A DNA stretch of 64,000 nt from an uncultured Verrucomicrobia subdivision 3 bacterium (GTDB lineage: Bacteria > Verrucomicrobiota > Verrucomicrobiia > Limisphaerales > UBA11358), in assembly GCA_903872345.1 (NCBI GenBank), contig CAIQKM010000068.1:62001-126000 (forward strand), read 5' to 3'. The translations under genes were made by a program, and so were the position numbers. The notes under the pieces are model-generated. The model did no database searches. It was not told where the DNA came from and saw only the letters and a list, made by a program, of their open reading frames with translations. Below, piece after piece: positions 36,065-46,291 of the stretch; positions within the stretch are counted from its first letter, which is position 1, and every line of letters starts with the position of its first letter.

Positions 36065-36919
36065 TCAGACCTTCCCAAACTTTTTCAGCGCGGCAAACGT
36101 GCGCTCAATGGTGGCCAATGGCGCCTTGCTGCTCTCATGCTCCACCACATACCACTGCGTGCCGCCCGCGCCCTCGCAGAATTCAAACACGCCCGGCCAG
36201 TTGATCTTGTCCTCGCCAATCACGGCTTCCGCGCCGCCGCCGTTGGGCTTGATATGAATGCTCTGCGTGCGACCCGGAAACTTGTGCAGCTCGGCTACGG
36301 GTTCAGCCCCGCCGTCCACACAGTTGCTGGTATCCAGTTGCAGGATCACCTCGGCGCTGGTGTTGGCCCCGAAAATCTCCCACGGCAATTCGCCTTCGAC
36401 CGGATGAAAATCATGCCAGTGCGAATGATAGCCGATGGACAAACCCAGCGGTTTCAACTGCTCCGCCAAGGCGCTGAACTGCGCGCTCTTGTCCAGCCAA
36501 ACCGCCTTGGTCTTGCCGCTCATGTCCGGCACGATGATGAAATGGTTGCCGATGGTCTGATTGAACTCGATGGTCGCGTCAATCTTGCCCGGCTGAACGT
36601 CCTCGTACGGCGTGTGGGAACCGCAGGCCACAATGCCGTTGTCATCGAGCATTTTGCGAATGTCTTTGGCAGACCGGCCCCAATAGCCCGCAAATTCCAC
36701 GCCGGCGTAGCCCATCTTCGCAATCGCGGCAATGGTCCCGGGAAAATCGGTCTTGCAGGCTTCCCGCACCGAATACATCTGGACGCCCACGGGAATCTTC
36801 TTACGCGCCGAAGAGCCGGTGGCACAGCCGGCCAGCCCGGAACCCAGCACCACGCCGGCGGCCCCGGCGGTGGTGAGCTTCAGAAAATCGCGACGATGCA
36901 TTGGTGGTGATACTTTCAT
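36065..36919 (-). CDS. Tat-exported sugar phosphate isomerase/epimerase-like TIM-barrel protein
   Basis: A 284-residue protein with a twin-arginine signal MHRRDFLKLTTAG at residues 7-19 and a possible lipobox GLAGC nearby. The barrel of the AP-endonuclease-2/xylose-isomerase-like superfamily includes VGVQMYSVREA, MGYAGVEFAGYWG, the metal-site region GYHSHWHDF and LQLDTSNCVDGG. Such proteins often act as 3-keto-sugar or sugar isomerases. It starts 10 bp after the Gfo/Idh/MocA gene, with which it is co-transcribed, so a paired sugar oxidation/isomerisation route outside the cytoplasm is plausible. Confidence 0.87.
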   Translation of the reverse strand: MKVSPPMHRRDFLKLTTAGAAGVVLGSGLAGCATGSSARKKIPVGVQMYSVREACKTDFPGTIAAIAKMGYAGVEFAGYWGRSAKDIRKMLDDNGIVACGSHTPYEDVQPGKIDATIEFNQTIGNHFIIVPDMSGKTKAVWLDKSAQFSALAEQLKPLGLSIGYHSHWHDFHPVEGELPWEIFGANTSAEVILQLDTSNCVDGGAEPVAELHKFPGRTQSIHIKPNGGGAEAVIGEDKINWPGVFEFCEGAGGTQWYVVEHESSKAPLATIERTFAALKKFGKV

Positions 36920-36929
36920 GTTAAATCTT

Positions 36930-38252
36930 TCAGGCGCGGCGCAGGCCGGGCAAATGCCAGGGTTGGCGGTATTTGACCCCGACCAGCTTGTCCGCCGCAT
37001 GATCGTCCACGATTTTTTCGCGTTCGCTGTCCCAGACAATCTTGTGACCGGTCCGGTAGGCAATGTTGCCAAGGTGCGCGAGCGTGGAAATCCGGTGGCC
37101 CAGATCCAGCGGCAGCACCGGCTGCTGGCGGGATTTGACGCACTCCAGGAAATTCTTCACATGCGGCACGCGCGGGTCGCCCGCCGAATGGCCTTTCTGC
37201 GACGCAATGTTCGCGCGCTTCGGCTCGGTGGTGAGCTGCCAGCCCGTGTCGTTGAGAATAATATTCCCTTCGGTGCCGTGCCATTCCACGCCCCAGGAAC
37301 GCCCGTTCAGGCCGTTGTTCAAACCGGCGCGATGCTCCCAGATGAGCTGGCAACTGGGAAATTCATAAACGGTCACCAGCGAATCCGGCGTTTCGGAGTC
37401 GTCATCAAAGATGAACTTGCCGCCGCAGGCCGTAACCGACTTGGGATTCTCCGCCGGCAACCCCATGGAAGCCATGTTCAGCAAATGCACGCCCCAGTCC
37501 GTCATCAAACCGCCGGCATAATCCCAAAACCAGCGGAAGTTAAACAGGAACCGGTTGGTATTGAACGGCCGTTTCGGGGCCGGTCCCAGCCAGAAGTCAT
37601 AGTCCACCCCGGCCGGCGGCGCGCTGTCGGCCACATGGCCGATGGTGGGCAGCCAGTCGAGAAAGGCCCACGCCCGCGCGAGACTGACCTTGCCCAGCTT
37701 GCCCGAGCGGATGATTTCCGTGGCCTCAATGATGTGCGGCGCACTGCGCCATTGCGACCCCATCTGCACGATGCGGTTGTAACGGTGCGAGGCTTCCACC
37801 ATGGCGCGGCCCTCGTCAATCGTCTTGGCGAGCGGCTTTTCCACATAGATGTCCTTGCCCGCCTGTGCGGCCATGACCATCGGCAGCGCATGCCAATGAT
37901 CCGGCGTGGCAATCAGCACGGCGTCCACATCCTTGCGCTCCAGCACGCGGCGAAAGTCCTTGACCGTGTCCGGCACCTTGCCGCGTTTGTCCTGGCAGAT
38001 GGCCACGCCCTTGGCGAGTTGGTCGTCATAAACATCGCAAATGACCGCGCACTCCACCTCCGGGTTCAGGAAGAAACATTTCAGATCCCCCTGCCCCATG
38101 CCGCCGCAGCCGATGACCCCGATACGGATTTTGTCATTGGCCCCGGGTTCGCCGGCCCGCGCCACCCGGATGAAGGGAGCGCTGAAGGTGCCCGCCGCCA
38201 GCCCGGCCAGGGCGGTTTTGCCGAGGAAGTTTCGCCGCGTAATCTTTTGCAT
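36930..38252 (-). CDS. Tat-exported Gfo/Idh/MocA family oxidoreductase
   Basis: A 440-residue NAD(P)-type dehydrogenase. The Tat signal is ITRRNFLGKTALAGL (about 4-18). The Rossmann motif is IRIGVIGCGGMGQGD, the family catalytic motif EKPLAKT carries the conserved Lys, and the C-terminal domain holds MTDWGVHLLNMASMGL with the catalytic-type His. A cofactor that is tightly bound and exported with the protein is implied by the Tat route. The start at 38252 is used because the upstream extension runs through a terminator-like hairpin. It forms a two-gene operon with the TIM-barrel gene. Confidence 0.93.
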   Translation of the reverse strand: MQKITRRNFLGKTALAGLAAGTFSAPFIRVARAGEPGANDKIRIGVIGCGGMGQGDLKCFFLNPEVECAVICDVYDDQLAKGVAICQDKRGKVPDTVKDFRRVLERKDVDAVLIATPDHWHALPMVMAAQAGKDIYVEKPLAKTIDEGRAMVEASHRYNRIVQMGSQWRSAPHIIEATEIIRSGKLGKVSLARAWAFLDWLPTIGHVADSAPPAGVDYDFWLGPAPKRPFNTNRFLFNFRWFWDYAGGLMTDWGVHLLNMASMGLPAENPKSVTACGGKFIFDDDSETPDSLVTVYEFPSCQLIWEHRAGLNNGLNGRSWGVEWHGTEGNIILNDTGWQLTTEPKRANIASQKGHSAGDPRVPHVKNFLECVKSRQQPVLPLDLGHRISTLAHLGNIAYRTGHKIVWDSEREKIVDDHAADKLVGVKYRQPWHLPGLRRA

Positions 38253-38270
38253 AGTGTTTGAAATAAAACT

Positions 38271-38299
38271 CCCGCCGACAGAGGTCATCCGACGGCGGG
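38271..38299 (-). terminator. Putative terminator downstream of the 1278-residue protein gene
   Basis: CCCGCCG (38271-38277) pairs with CGGCGGG (38293-38299) around a 15-nt loop, 18 bp after the stop of the minus-strand gene at 38318. Its distal side reads AGTTTTATTTC, a weak U-tract. It probably separates this gene from the Gfo/Idh/MocA operon. Confidence 0.5.
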
Positions 38300-38317
38300 A
38301 TGCGTCAATCCGAGCTC

Positions 38318-41300
38318 TTACTGGCTGATGACGCGATAAAACCGGGAGCTGCCTCCGGCGGTGGTATCCACATAAGACGCCGTGGCGTCCGTGGCGGTTA
38401 CCGGCGAACCGATGCTCGTCCAAGCAGCATCGGTGAGGTTGTTCTTGTACTGCACCTGGTACGAGTGATTGTCAAAGGTGTTGTTCCAGTTCAGGGTCAC
38501 TGCCCCGGGCGCATAGGCCACGCTGGTGATTTTGACCGCCGGGGCCGACGGCATGCCATAACTGATGGCGGTGATGCCATTATTCACATCGAGTGCGAAA
38601 CCCAGTCCGCCCACCAGCACGCTGGCGGCATTTTCCTGGGAATTGGCATTGCTGGAACCAAAGAACGCCTGATTGAACAGCGACGGCGCATTGGTGTTGC
38701 CGCTCAGGAGATAGAGCTGGAAGTCATTCGGGGCATCGTTGAAACCGACACCGCCCAGAATGTTGTTGGTCACATCCACGCTCAAACCCGTCAGATCGTT
38801 GGGCACCTGCGTGCCCGCCAAGAAGGTGTTTATAATCGTCCCCGTACCGGCCACCTTGTCATAAGCCACTTCCCGGAGGTTGTAATTATGACCGCCCTTG
38901 GCCCAGAAGGTATTGCCCGCGCCGAAGGCGATGCCCAAGCCGGAGAAGCCCAAAGGCGCACCGGTGACACTGATCACGTGCGGCGTGAAATTCACCCCGT
39001 CCGTGGTATCAAAGACCACCGCATTGGTGCCATTGTAGGAACCGATGATGATTTCCGTATTCACACCGGCACCGCGCACGGACATGGTATCGCCCCAGCG
39101 ATCACCGGAACCGCTCGGATCCGCGCCGGTGCTGCCGCCGAAGGCGTAGCCGGAACCCGCCGACCCCACCGAGAGCGAATTCCATTGAATAATGTCAAAG
39201 CCGGGACCGGTCAGGGAGAGATTGCAGGAGTACATGACGCCATCATCCGCCACCCCGATTTGATCCAGCACCCAGTTGCCACCCGTGGGCAAACCGGCGC
39301 TGCTGAGGTCGCCCAGGTAACTGCCGGTGGCACCGGAAAACGCATGGATCGTGGTATGATCGGCCAGCAGCAGCGTGCCGGTGTTGGTGTCGTACGCCAG
39401 ACCGCGCAAGCTGTAGCTGGAGCCGTCCAGGAAGGAGTAGATACCCGGCGGCACCGTCCACAATTGCGTCACCACCAGACTGGTGGTCGGAACCAGCAAG
39501 GTCAGCAAGGCCGGGGGCGTGCTCGTCGCCGCGCCGCCCACGTTGTGCACCACCACTTGATAGTAGCCGGCTTTGCTCAACGGCGGATTGGTCAGACTGT
39601 AGCTGCTGCCGGTCGCCCCCGAGATGTTCGCAAAACTGGCCGGATTGGTGCTCGTGCTGAACTGCCATTGATAATAGAGCGGAATGGATCCCGAGGCGCC
39701 GACATTGAATTGCAGCAGGGCAATGTTGGTAAACACCGTCTGGCTGGCCGGCGCCACCGTGATGGTCGGAGCGGTGGTGGCCGGAACGCCGTAGGTGACG
39801 GCCTGCAACCCATTGTTTACGTCCAAGGCAAACGCCCGGGGATATTTCAGGACAATCGGCGCGAAATAGTTGCCGTTTACGTTGGCCGAGGCGAAGAACG
39901 ATTGGGAGAAGAGCACCGGGGCATCCGAGGTGCCCGTCAGTTGGTACAGCTTCAAATCATGATTCACATCCGAGGTGTCAACACCGGCCAGGATGTTGTT
40001 GACCGGATCCACCGCCACGCCAATTTGATAGCTCGGAACCTTGGCCGGATTCGGATAGTCCAGCAGCAAGCCGCCCACCTGGCCGACCGGGTCAAAGGAG
40101 ATTTCATAAAGGTGGCCCAAAACCGATTTGACCCAGAAGGTGTTCCCCGCGCCAAAGGCAATGCCATTCTGGGCAAAGCCAGCCGTCACATTGGTGATGG
40201 CAATGATGCTGGGGGTGAAATTGACCCCGTCGGCGGTGGTATAGAGCACCACATTGGTACCGGCGCGGGACCCGAGGAGAATCTGGGTATTGGCACCGGC
40301 ACCACGGATGGCCAGGGTGTCGCCATAACGATTACCGTCATTGTAAATAATGGATGAACCACTGTCATTGTAGGCCACCGTGGGCGTCACCGAGTTGGAA
40401 GGCGCACTCCAGCGATAGAGGAGAGCGGTCTGGCTGTTGCCCACGACCAAGTTAACGGCATAAACTGCGCCGTCATCGGCAACCCCCACCTGATCCGCCG
40501 CGAACTGGCCGGTCAGGGGCAGACCCGAGGTGCTCAAGGTGCCGATATTGGTGCCGGTATTGCCATCCAGAATATAGAACGTACCCGAAGTGGTGGCGAC
40601 CACCAGCCGCTGGCTGTTGGTATCATAGCCCATGCCGCGGGTGGAATCGCCCGAACCCGACAGGAAGGAATAGCCGCTCGCACCGGGCGCGATTTTCCAA
40701 TTCTGGCTGACCACGGAATTGGTCACCGGCAGGTATAGGCTCAGCCCCACTACGGAACTGGTGGCCGCCCCGTAGGCGTTGGTAACCACCACAAAGTAGA
40801 GGTTGGTACCGCCGGTCGTCGTTGTATAGTAGTTGTTGGTATCGACAATGACATTAGTTGTGCCACCGGAAATCTTGTACCAGTTGTACCCCAAAGGCGT
40901 CGATCCGCCGGCCGACACAGTCAACGTCTGTGGTGGATACGCGTTCGTGATCGCCCCGGTCAGGCTGGAAATGAGCGGGGCCGAACTGATCACGATGGAA
41001 TAGGCGCGCAAACCATTGTTCGATTCCAAAACATAAAGAAAATTGGTCTTACCTTGCCCGCCCAAAGCCACGCCGCCGGTGGCATTGCCATTGGCATTGG
41101 GCGTGGCAATCTGATTGGTCGCCAGCGTACCGCCACTGGCCGGGAAATTGGCGGTGGAGAAAACGCCCACCGCATTCGGCGGAGTGGGTGAACTTGAGGT
41201 CTGCGCCACGGAAAGCAGGTTGGCCTGTGGCGCATAATTAATGAAAGCCGTGTAGTTGGCCGTCAAAGCCGGGGCATTCCCCAGCACGGTTCCAACGACA

Positions 41301-42154
41301 ACGCTCTGGCTGGCGAAGTTCGCAGGATAGGAAACCAGAAAAACATTGTGCTGGATACTGGTGCTGATCGGATTATTGGCCGAACTATTGGTTGCATTGA
41401 CGCCAGCCTGAACCAGAAAGGTATTATTGGTATAAAACGAAATGGCAAAAATATTGCCCGGCGTGCTGGGCAAGCCCACCGGAACCTGAACTACGGTCGA
41501 GGTATAGTTTATGCCATCATACGAATGCAGCAAAATAAAGTTGGTACCCTGCGCACCGACACCGAACAAAACCAGCTTGTTGGCCCCCGTACCGGTCACC
41601 GCCATGGTATCCCCAATCCGCTTGCCATTCAAGTAAGTGATCACCGGATCGGTGGCGGAAGATTGATAAACCAAGGCTGGCGTCGCGGTCCAACTCGTCC
41701 AAGAATACAATTTGATTGGTGAACTGGAGCTAATGCCGGTGTTGAGCGGCGAACCCAAAATAACTCCATCATCTCCAACCCCGACCTGGTCAATGCCAAG
41801 ATTGGAACCATTAACACCGGTCGTGCTGCTTAATAAAGTTCCGGCAGTGCCATCATAAACATCAATTATTCCGGTAGTCGCACCGGTTCTCGTTGCCACA
41901 AAAACCTGGTTGGATATCGCGCTATAGGCAATGCCACGGTTATTGCCGCTGTTGGCCAGCGAACCGATGCCATTGGTTTCAAACCACGAGGGAATCAAAG
42001 ACCAAGTTTGCGCCTGGGCCGTGCCGGCCATCACCCCAACCGTCACCAGCAAGGCCAGTACCATCCGGCAGCGAGACCAGACCGAACCCGGCGGTGTTTG
42101 ATCCTTGGTCGGCGGCAGAGGAATCGGTGATTTTTTGGGGTTGGTTGGTTTCAT
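38318..42154 (-). CDS. Large secreted protein with three similar propeller-like modules and Ig-like linkers
   Basis: A 1278-residue protein with an N-terminal signal peptide (hydrophobic MVLALLVTVGVMAG, cleaved near AQAQ). Three modules of about 350 residues repeat the pattern RG(I/M/L)xYxxxxxxL.VA, DQVGVADDG and FGAGNTFW, each followed by LDVNNG. Immunoglobulin-like segments (PLGYNWYKISGG and PLYYQWQFSTS) connect them, and a fibronectin-like domain (VTLNWNNTFDNHSYQVQYKN) ends the chain. The composition is rich in Gly, Ser, Thr and Asn and the chain lacks Cys, typical of extracellular adhesins or surface proteins. No enzymatic motif was seen. Confidence 0.75.
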   Translation of the reverse strand: MKPTNPKKSPIPLPPTKDQTPPGSVWSRCRMVLALLVTVGVMAGTAQAQTWSLIPSWFETNGIGSLANSGNNRGIAYSAISNQVFVATRTGATTGIIDVYDGTAGTLLSSTTGVNGSNLGIDQVGVGDDGVILGSPLNTGISSSSPIKLYSWTSWTATPALVYQSSATDPVITYLNGKRIGDTMAVTGTGANKLVLFGVGAQGTNFILLHSYDGINYTSTVVQVPVGLPSTPGNIFAISFYTNNTFLVQAGVNATNSSANNPISTSIQHNVFLVSYPANFASQSVVVGTVLGNAPALTANYTAFINYAPQANLLSVAQTSSSPTPPNAVGVFSTANFPASGGTLATNQIATPNANGNATGGVALGGQGKTNFLYVLESNNGLRAYSIVISSAPLISSLTGAITNAYPPQTLTVSAGGSTPLGYNWYKISGGTTNVIVDTNNYYTTTTGGTNLYFVVVTNAYGAATSSVVGLSLYLPVTNSVVSQNWKIAPGASGYSFLSGSGDSTRGMGYDTNSQRLVVATTSGTFYILDGNTGTNIGTLSTSGLPLTGQFAADQVGVADDGAVYAVNLVVGNSQTALLYRWSAPSNSVTPTVAYNDSGSSIIYNDGNRYGDTLAIRGAGANTQILLGSRAGTNVVLYTTADGVNFTPSIIAITNVTAGFAQNGIAFGAGNTFWVKSVLGHLYEISFDPVGQVGGLLLDYPNPAKVPSYQIGVAVDPVNNILAGVDTSDVNHDLKLYQLTGTSDAPVLFSQSFFASANVNGNYFAPIVLKYPRAFALDVNNGLQAVTYGVPATTAPTITVAPASQTVFTNIALLQFNVGASGSIPLYYQWQFSTSTNPASFANISGATGSSYSLTNPPLSKAGYYQVVVHNVGGAATSTPPALLTLLVPTTSLVVTQLWTVPPGIYSFLDGSSYSLRGLAYDTNTGTLLLADHTTIHAFSGATGSYLGDLSSAGLPTGGNWVLDQIGVADDGVMYSCNLSLTGPGFDIIQWNSLSVGSAGSGYAFGGSTGADPSGSGDRWGDTMSVRGAGVNTEIIIGSYNGTNAVVFDTTDGVNFTPHVISVTGAPLGFSGLGIAFGAGNTFWAKGGHNYNLREVAYDKVAGTGTIINTFLAGTQVPNDLTGLSVDVTNNILGGVGFNDAPNDFQLYLLSGNTNAPSLFNQAFFGSSNANSQENAASVLVGGLGFALDVNNGITAISYGMPSAPAVKITSVAYAPGAVTLNWNNTFDNHSYQVQYKNNLTDAAWTSIGSPVTATDATASYVDTTAGGSSRFYRVISQ

Positions 42155-42211
42155 GATGGTATTGAGTTGTCGGATTTCTGGTTCTGGTTATCTGGTTTGA
42201 GACGCAAAATG

Positions 42212-43081
42212 TTAAAAGCCTGCAATGATGGGGAAGGTCGCCTGCAACCGGGGCAAATCCTGGTCCGGCGAAGATCCCGTCGGGGTATAGTCAAAGCCCG
42301 AACCCTGGCCGCTGCCCAAGGTGGCATCCGGAATGGCGTTGCCGGCCTGAATGTTAGGTGAGCGCCACTTCCAATATTCCGAGTGGCCATCGGCAAAACT
42401 AATCAGCCCCCCGTTATTATGCCGGCTGGTGGGCAGCTTGTAATATGAAGTGGTCGAATCCCCGAGGTTGAAGCACGGAAATTCATTGTTATCAATGCTG
42501 TTGGCGGAAACATCAATGAACACGGAGGCATTGACCGGGCTGGGATTGATGATGGAAGAGAACTTGGCAAAACTGCCGTTGGTCGGGATGCCGTCGCCAT
42601 TGTCATTCACCCAGTTCATGCCGCAACTGATGGAATAACTGCGGTCCCGCACCACTTTTGAGGTGGTGTCCACCGACAAATCTGACGGGCAATGATAAAT
42701 GCCCACATTGCCATTGTAGGGGTAAAGCAGGCCGTATTGAATGGCCCAGGCCGAGGTCATCGCCTGCGCGCTCAGTTCGGCGCGGGCGCTGCCGTTCCAA
42801 CTGCCCACCCCCAGCTTGCTGCCGCCGGTCACCCAGGCATTCGCGCCGCACTGGGCATTGCCGTCGCTGTGATTGTTTACAATCCGGTCGGAGGAGTCGT
42901 TCAAATAGATCGTCCAAGCGAGGGTCAACTGCTTGGTGTTGTTCAGACATTGGATGGTCTTGGCCTTTTCCTTGGCCTTGGCCAAGGCCGGGAGCAACAT
43001 GGCCGCCAGAATGGCAATAATGGCGATGACCACCAGCAATTCAATCAGGGTAAATCCCGCCCGTTTTTTGGTTTCACTCAT
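42212..43081 (-). CDS. Prepilin-type N-terminal cleavage/methylation protein, type II pseudopilin-like
   Basis: A 289-residue protein. The prepilin signal is [20 protein letters not shown], cleaved after G9 with the required Glu at mature position 5 (E14). The C-terminal part has the [18 protein letters not shown] motif seen in Verrucomicrobiota/Planctomycetota 'DUF1559-like' pseudopilins, and CPSD. Large families of such single genes are characteristic of these phyla; they are thought to be envelope or secreted surface proteins rather than true pili. The start at 43081 fits the signal. It lies 57 bp upstream of the 1278-residue protein gene on the same strand, so they may be co-expressed. 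Confidence 0.92.
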   Translation of the reverse strand: MSETKKRAGFTLIELLVVIAIIAILAAMLLPALAKAKEKAKTIQCLNNTKQLTLAWTIYLNDSSDRIVNNHSDGNAQCGANAWVTGGSKLGVGSWNGSARAELSAQAMTSAWAIQYGLLYPYNGNVGIYHCPSDLSVDTTSKVVRDRSYSISCGMNWVNDNGDGIPTNGSFAKFSSIINPSPVNASVFIDVSANSIDNNEFPCFNLGDSTTSYYKLPTSRHNNGGLISFADGHSEYWKWRSPNIQAGNAIPDATLGSGQGSGFDYTPTGSSPDQDLPRLQATFPIIAGF

Positions 43082-43397
43082 AATCTGATTCAATCCGGAA
43101 AAAATGTTCGCTGTCCTTGTTAATCCAGACGATCCAGCGGGTTGAGGCGATGTTTCCGGCCGGCATGGTTGCGGTTGATGCCAGTTGGTTGGTCTGCGCC
43201 TGCTTTCATGGCTGAATCGCTGTACACAGTTCACTTACCTTAATGCTCTCAGCATTTCACCGAACGGCTGAAACCGGAAGAAAAAAGATGTATCCTTTAT
43301 TGTGTTTTTGTAACAACCGGCGGCGGGTCAGGCAAATTAGCCGCCGCGATTTCAGGCCGCGCCGGCGGCATCAAAAAACCGATTCCGCCCTTATTTT
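43082..43397. other. Intergenic region without recognisable features
   Basis: 316 bp between the serine-hydrolase 3' end and the prepilin gene start. I see no repeat, no terminator with a T-run and no convincing promoter, apart from AT-richer DNA at 43225-43310 that could hold the prepilin-gene promoter. Confidence 0.4.
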
Positions 43398-44789
43398 TCA
43401 ATGGGATAATTGCGTTACCGCCGCATCAATGGCCCGCCCCAGCGCGGGGATCCGCCGGGTGTACGCCACCGGGCTTACCCGGTCGTTGGCCGGAAAATTT
43501 GTCCGGCCGGCAAACACCCCGTCCGCGTACCGGTAACCCAGATTTCCCAAAAACGCGATGACGTAATGACGGAAAGGCTTCCCCGGCAAAGAGGTAACAA
43601 TTCCCGCATCCGATCCATAATTAAATGTCAGCCCCGTCTTGTGGGCAAAAGTCACTTCCGCGCGTTCGTTCAGCGCCCGGATATCCACCCCGTAATCAGC
43701 ACCTTCCACCACCACATGCCCGTTGGCGGCATTGATCCACCGCGCCGCCACGCGGGACGGCAACCCGGCTTGAACATTGGGCGCCGTGGGGTAGTTGGCC
43801 GTGCTCAACCCCTCATTAAAACCCTGATCGCCCAGTAATTGTTTCAAATAGGCCCGCGACGAATCCGAAAGGAAACCCGCCGCAACCTGCTGGCCTTCCG
43901 GGCGCTGCCACAATTCCCCCGGACCGCCGTCAATGAGCCACAATAGCCGCGCCACATCGAAGGCCGTCATGTGAATCTGCCCCGGCTGCCAGCCCAAACC
44001 GTCGGCCGCGCTGGTGTGGTTGATCTGCAATGTCCCGAGTCCCAATTCGCGAAACTCCACGTTTAACGGCTCGATTTCATGGCGGTCATGCAACATTTTC
44101 AACAAGGCGCCGGTGGCATGGTTGTCCGAAACCGTGATCATCGGTTCCAGCCAGTCCCGCACTTTCCTGGGTTCCGGCACCGCCCCCGCAACGGCATAAA
44201 TATTCGTGGTATTCAAAGTGATTCTTCCCAGGTCCACCATCCGCATCACGTGAAACGCCACCATGAGCTTGAACAGCGAGGCGGGATACGGCGCCATGAA
44301 CTGGTAAGGGGCCTGCGCGCGCCCTGGCACAATGTCATCGTCCGTCGTCAGCGGCGGATCATTCGTCCAGCCCTTCGTTGAAAGCCGCGCCCCCGTGCGC
44401 GAAAACGTCCCGCCATCCGCCCGCTCAATATCCCACCGGCGGAACCGGACGCACGCCGCCCCGGCGCTGAGATCCACCGGCACCACGAGCCCCTGCGGAT
44501 AATCGCGCGACAGCAAAACATCCGCCCACGCCATCGCCCGTCCGGCCGCGTCCAGTTGAATCACGGCCACATCCACATTGGGCAGGTGCGCCACCGGCGC
44601 GGCCGGCCGATGTTGCAGCGCGCTGACCGGGTGTTCCTCATTGCCCGCGCCAAAATCAATCACCTGCTCAAAATGTTGCGCCCGCACCGCCGTCAGCACC
44701 GCCGACTCCAGCGGCGTTGGCGCACCCAAGACCGACCATCCGGTCAAGACGCCCAGCGCCAGCAAACTGCGGATCATAAATTCCTTCAT
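43398..44789 (-). CDS. Secreted class A beta-lactamase-like serine hydrolase
   Basis: A 463-residue exported protein with a signal peptide (about 1-22, MIRSLLALGVLTGWSVLGA). The penicillin-recognising fold is shown by SLFK (S171, K174), SDN (221-223) and KTG (383-385). An N-terminal domain of about 140 residues precedes the catalytic part, longer than true class A enzymes. It could be a penicillin-hydrolysing enzyme, a DD-peptidase or an esterase; beta-lactamase activity cannot be assumed. The spacing of the three motifs is wider than in class A beta-lactamases, which favours a peptidoglycan or ester role. Confidence 0.8.
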   Translation of the reverse strand: MKEFMIRSLLALGVLTGWSVLGAPTPLESAVLTAVRAQHFEQVIDFGAGNEEHPVSALQHRPAAPVAHLPNVDVAVIQLDAAGRAMAWADVLLSRDYPQGLVVPVDLSAGAACVRFRRWDIERADGGTFSRTGARLSTKGWTNDPPLTTDDDIVPGRAQAPYQFMAPYPASLFKLMVAFHVMRMVDLGRITLNTTNIYAVAGAVPEPRKVRDWLEPMITVSDNHATGALLKMLHDRHEIEPLNVEFRELGLGTLQINHTSAADGLGWQPGQIHMTAFDVARLLWLIDGGPGELWQRPEGQQVAAGFLSDSSRAYLKQLLGDQGFNEGLSTANYPTAPNVQAGLPSRVAARWINAANGHVVVEGADYGVDIRALNERAEVTFAHKTGLTFNYGSDAGIVTSLPGKPFRHYVIAFLGNLGYRYADGVFAGRTNFPANDRVSPVAYTRRIPALGRAIDAAVTQLSH

Positions 44790-44962
44790 CCCCTGTTGTT
44801 ACAAAATCATAAGAACTGCCACAACTTTTCTTTTTCCATTGGACAAACGTACGATTAACTTCATCCTCGGAAAATCGGAGTATTGAGGCGGATACCATCC
44901 GGCCAGAGGCCGGCAACCAGCCGCCCCGGCCCGTAATTTAAGGAAACGAAAGCAAGCAAACC

Positions 44963-46213
44963 ATGAGCAACAACCATATTTCGGCCCCGGCCCAGCCCAA
45001 GCGGCTGGTCTCCCTCGACGCCCTGCGCGGCTTCGATATGTTTTGGATTCTCGGCGCGGATGAAATTTTTTACGCCCTGAATGAACTGAGCAAACATGCC
45101 TCGGCCGGCATCTTGAGCGCCCCCGCCGCGTTTCTGGCCTACGAACTGGACCACGCCGAATGGGCCGGCTTCCACTTTTACGACCTCATCTTTCCCATGT
45201 TTGTGTTCATCATGGGCGTATCCACCGTCTTCTCCCTCACCCGCATCATCGAACAGGAAGGCCGCGCCAGCGCCGTGAAACGCGTGGTGAAACGCGGCGT
45301 CCTGCTATTCATCATCGGCCTCATCTATTCCGGCGGGTTTACCAATCCCTGGCCCGACATGCGGCTCATGGGCGTGCTGAACCGCATCGCCATCTGTTAC
45401 CTCTTTGGCGGACTCGTGTTCTGTTTTTTCAAACCGCGCACCCTCATGGCCATGGCCGTTTCGCTGCTGCTCGGTTATTGGGCCCTGATGGCCCTCGTCC
45501 CTTTCCCGGATGTCCGGCCCGAACCCGGCGGCGATGCCGTGATCACCCGCGAAGCCGGCTTTAAATCCGTGTCCCAATTGAACATGGCCAGCACCAACTA
45601 CATTCACGGCTCCTACGTGCAAGGCGTCACCCTGGCCAATTACATCGACCAGAAATACCTTCCCGGCCGCAAATACGACGGCACCTACGATCCCGAAGGC
45701 ATTCTAAGCACCATGCCCGCCCTGGTCACCGGATTGCTTGGCATCTTCGCCGGGCTGCTGCTCCAAAAACAATCCGTGCCCGACCGTAAAAAAGTGGTTT
45801 GCCTCATCGGTGCCGGGGCCGCCAGCGCCGCATTGGGCTGGCTGTGGAATATCGAGTTTCCCGTCATCAAAAAAATCTGGACCTCCTCCTACGTCCTCGT
45901 GGCCGGCGGCTACAGCGCGATGCTGCTCGGCGCCTTTTACTGGATTGTGGACGTGCAGAAGAAACAAACTTGGTGCCAGCCCTTCATCTGGATCGGCATG
46001 AACCCCATCACGCTTTACCTCACCAGCAATTTCTTCGGCGGACTGGGTTACGGCAAGCTCGCCACCCGCCTCGCCGGCGGCCCGGTGAAAGCCTTTCTGG
46101 ACACCCACATCGCGCACGGCTTCGGCGATCTGACCATCGCTTTCATCGCCGTGCTGATCTTCATCTGGTACGCGCGGTTCCTGTATCAGCGGAAGATATT
46201 CCTGCGGCTGTAA
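44963..46213 (+). CDS. Heparan-glucosaminide acetyltransferase-like membrane protein (DUF5009), paralogue 2
   Basis: A 416-residue polytopic membrane protein with the hallmark RLVSLDALRGFDMFWILGAD (14-33), the conserved His in HFYDLIFPMFVFIMGVS and about ten membrane segments ending GFGDLTIAFIAVLIFIWYARF. It belongs to the same family as 34448-35896, but the two differ in loop lengths. It starts at an ATG preceded by an AGGAAACG Shine-Dalgarno-like run (44941-44948). It is divergently transcribed from the serine hydrolase and followed by a MITE-like element. Confidence 0.85.
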   Translation: MSNNHISAPAQPKRLVSLDALRGFDMFWILGADEIFYALNELSKHASAGILSAPAAFLAYELDHAEWAGFHFYDLIFPMFVFIMGVSTVFSLTRIIEQEGRASAVKRVVKRGVLLFIIGLIYSGGFTNPWPDMRLMGVLNRIAICYLFGGLVFCFFKPRTLMAMAVSLLLGYWALMALVPFPDVRPEPGGDAVITREAGFKSVSQLNMASTNYIHGSYVQGVTLANYIDQKYLPGRKYDGTYDPEGILSTMPALVTGLLGIFAGLLLQKQSVPDRKKVVCLIGAGAASAALGWLWNIEFPVIKKIWTSSYVLVAGGYSAMLLGAFYWIVDVQKKQTWCQPFIWIGMNPITLYLTSNFFGGLGYGKLATRLAGGPVKAFLDTHIAHGFGDLTIAFIAVLIFIWYARFLYQRKIFLRL

Positions 46214-46291
46214 TCGCCAGCTGGTGCATCCCTGTCACCGCCCTCCTGGCTGGTGGTGTCAGGCTGCCAGGCAATGCCAACCCTCTCGGGC

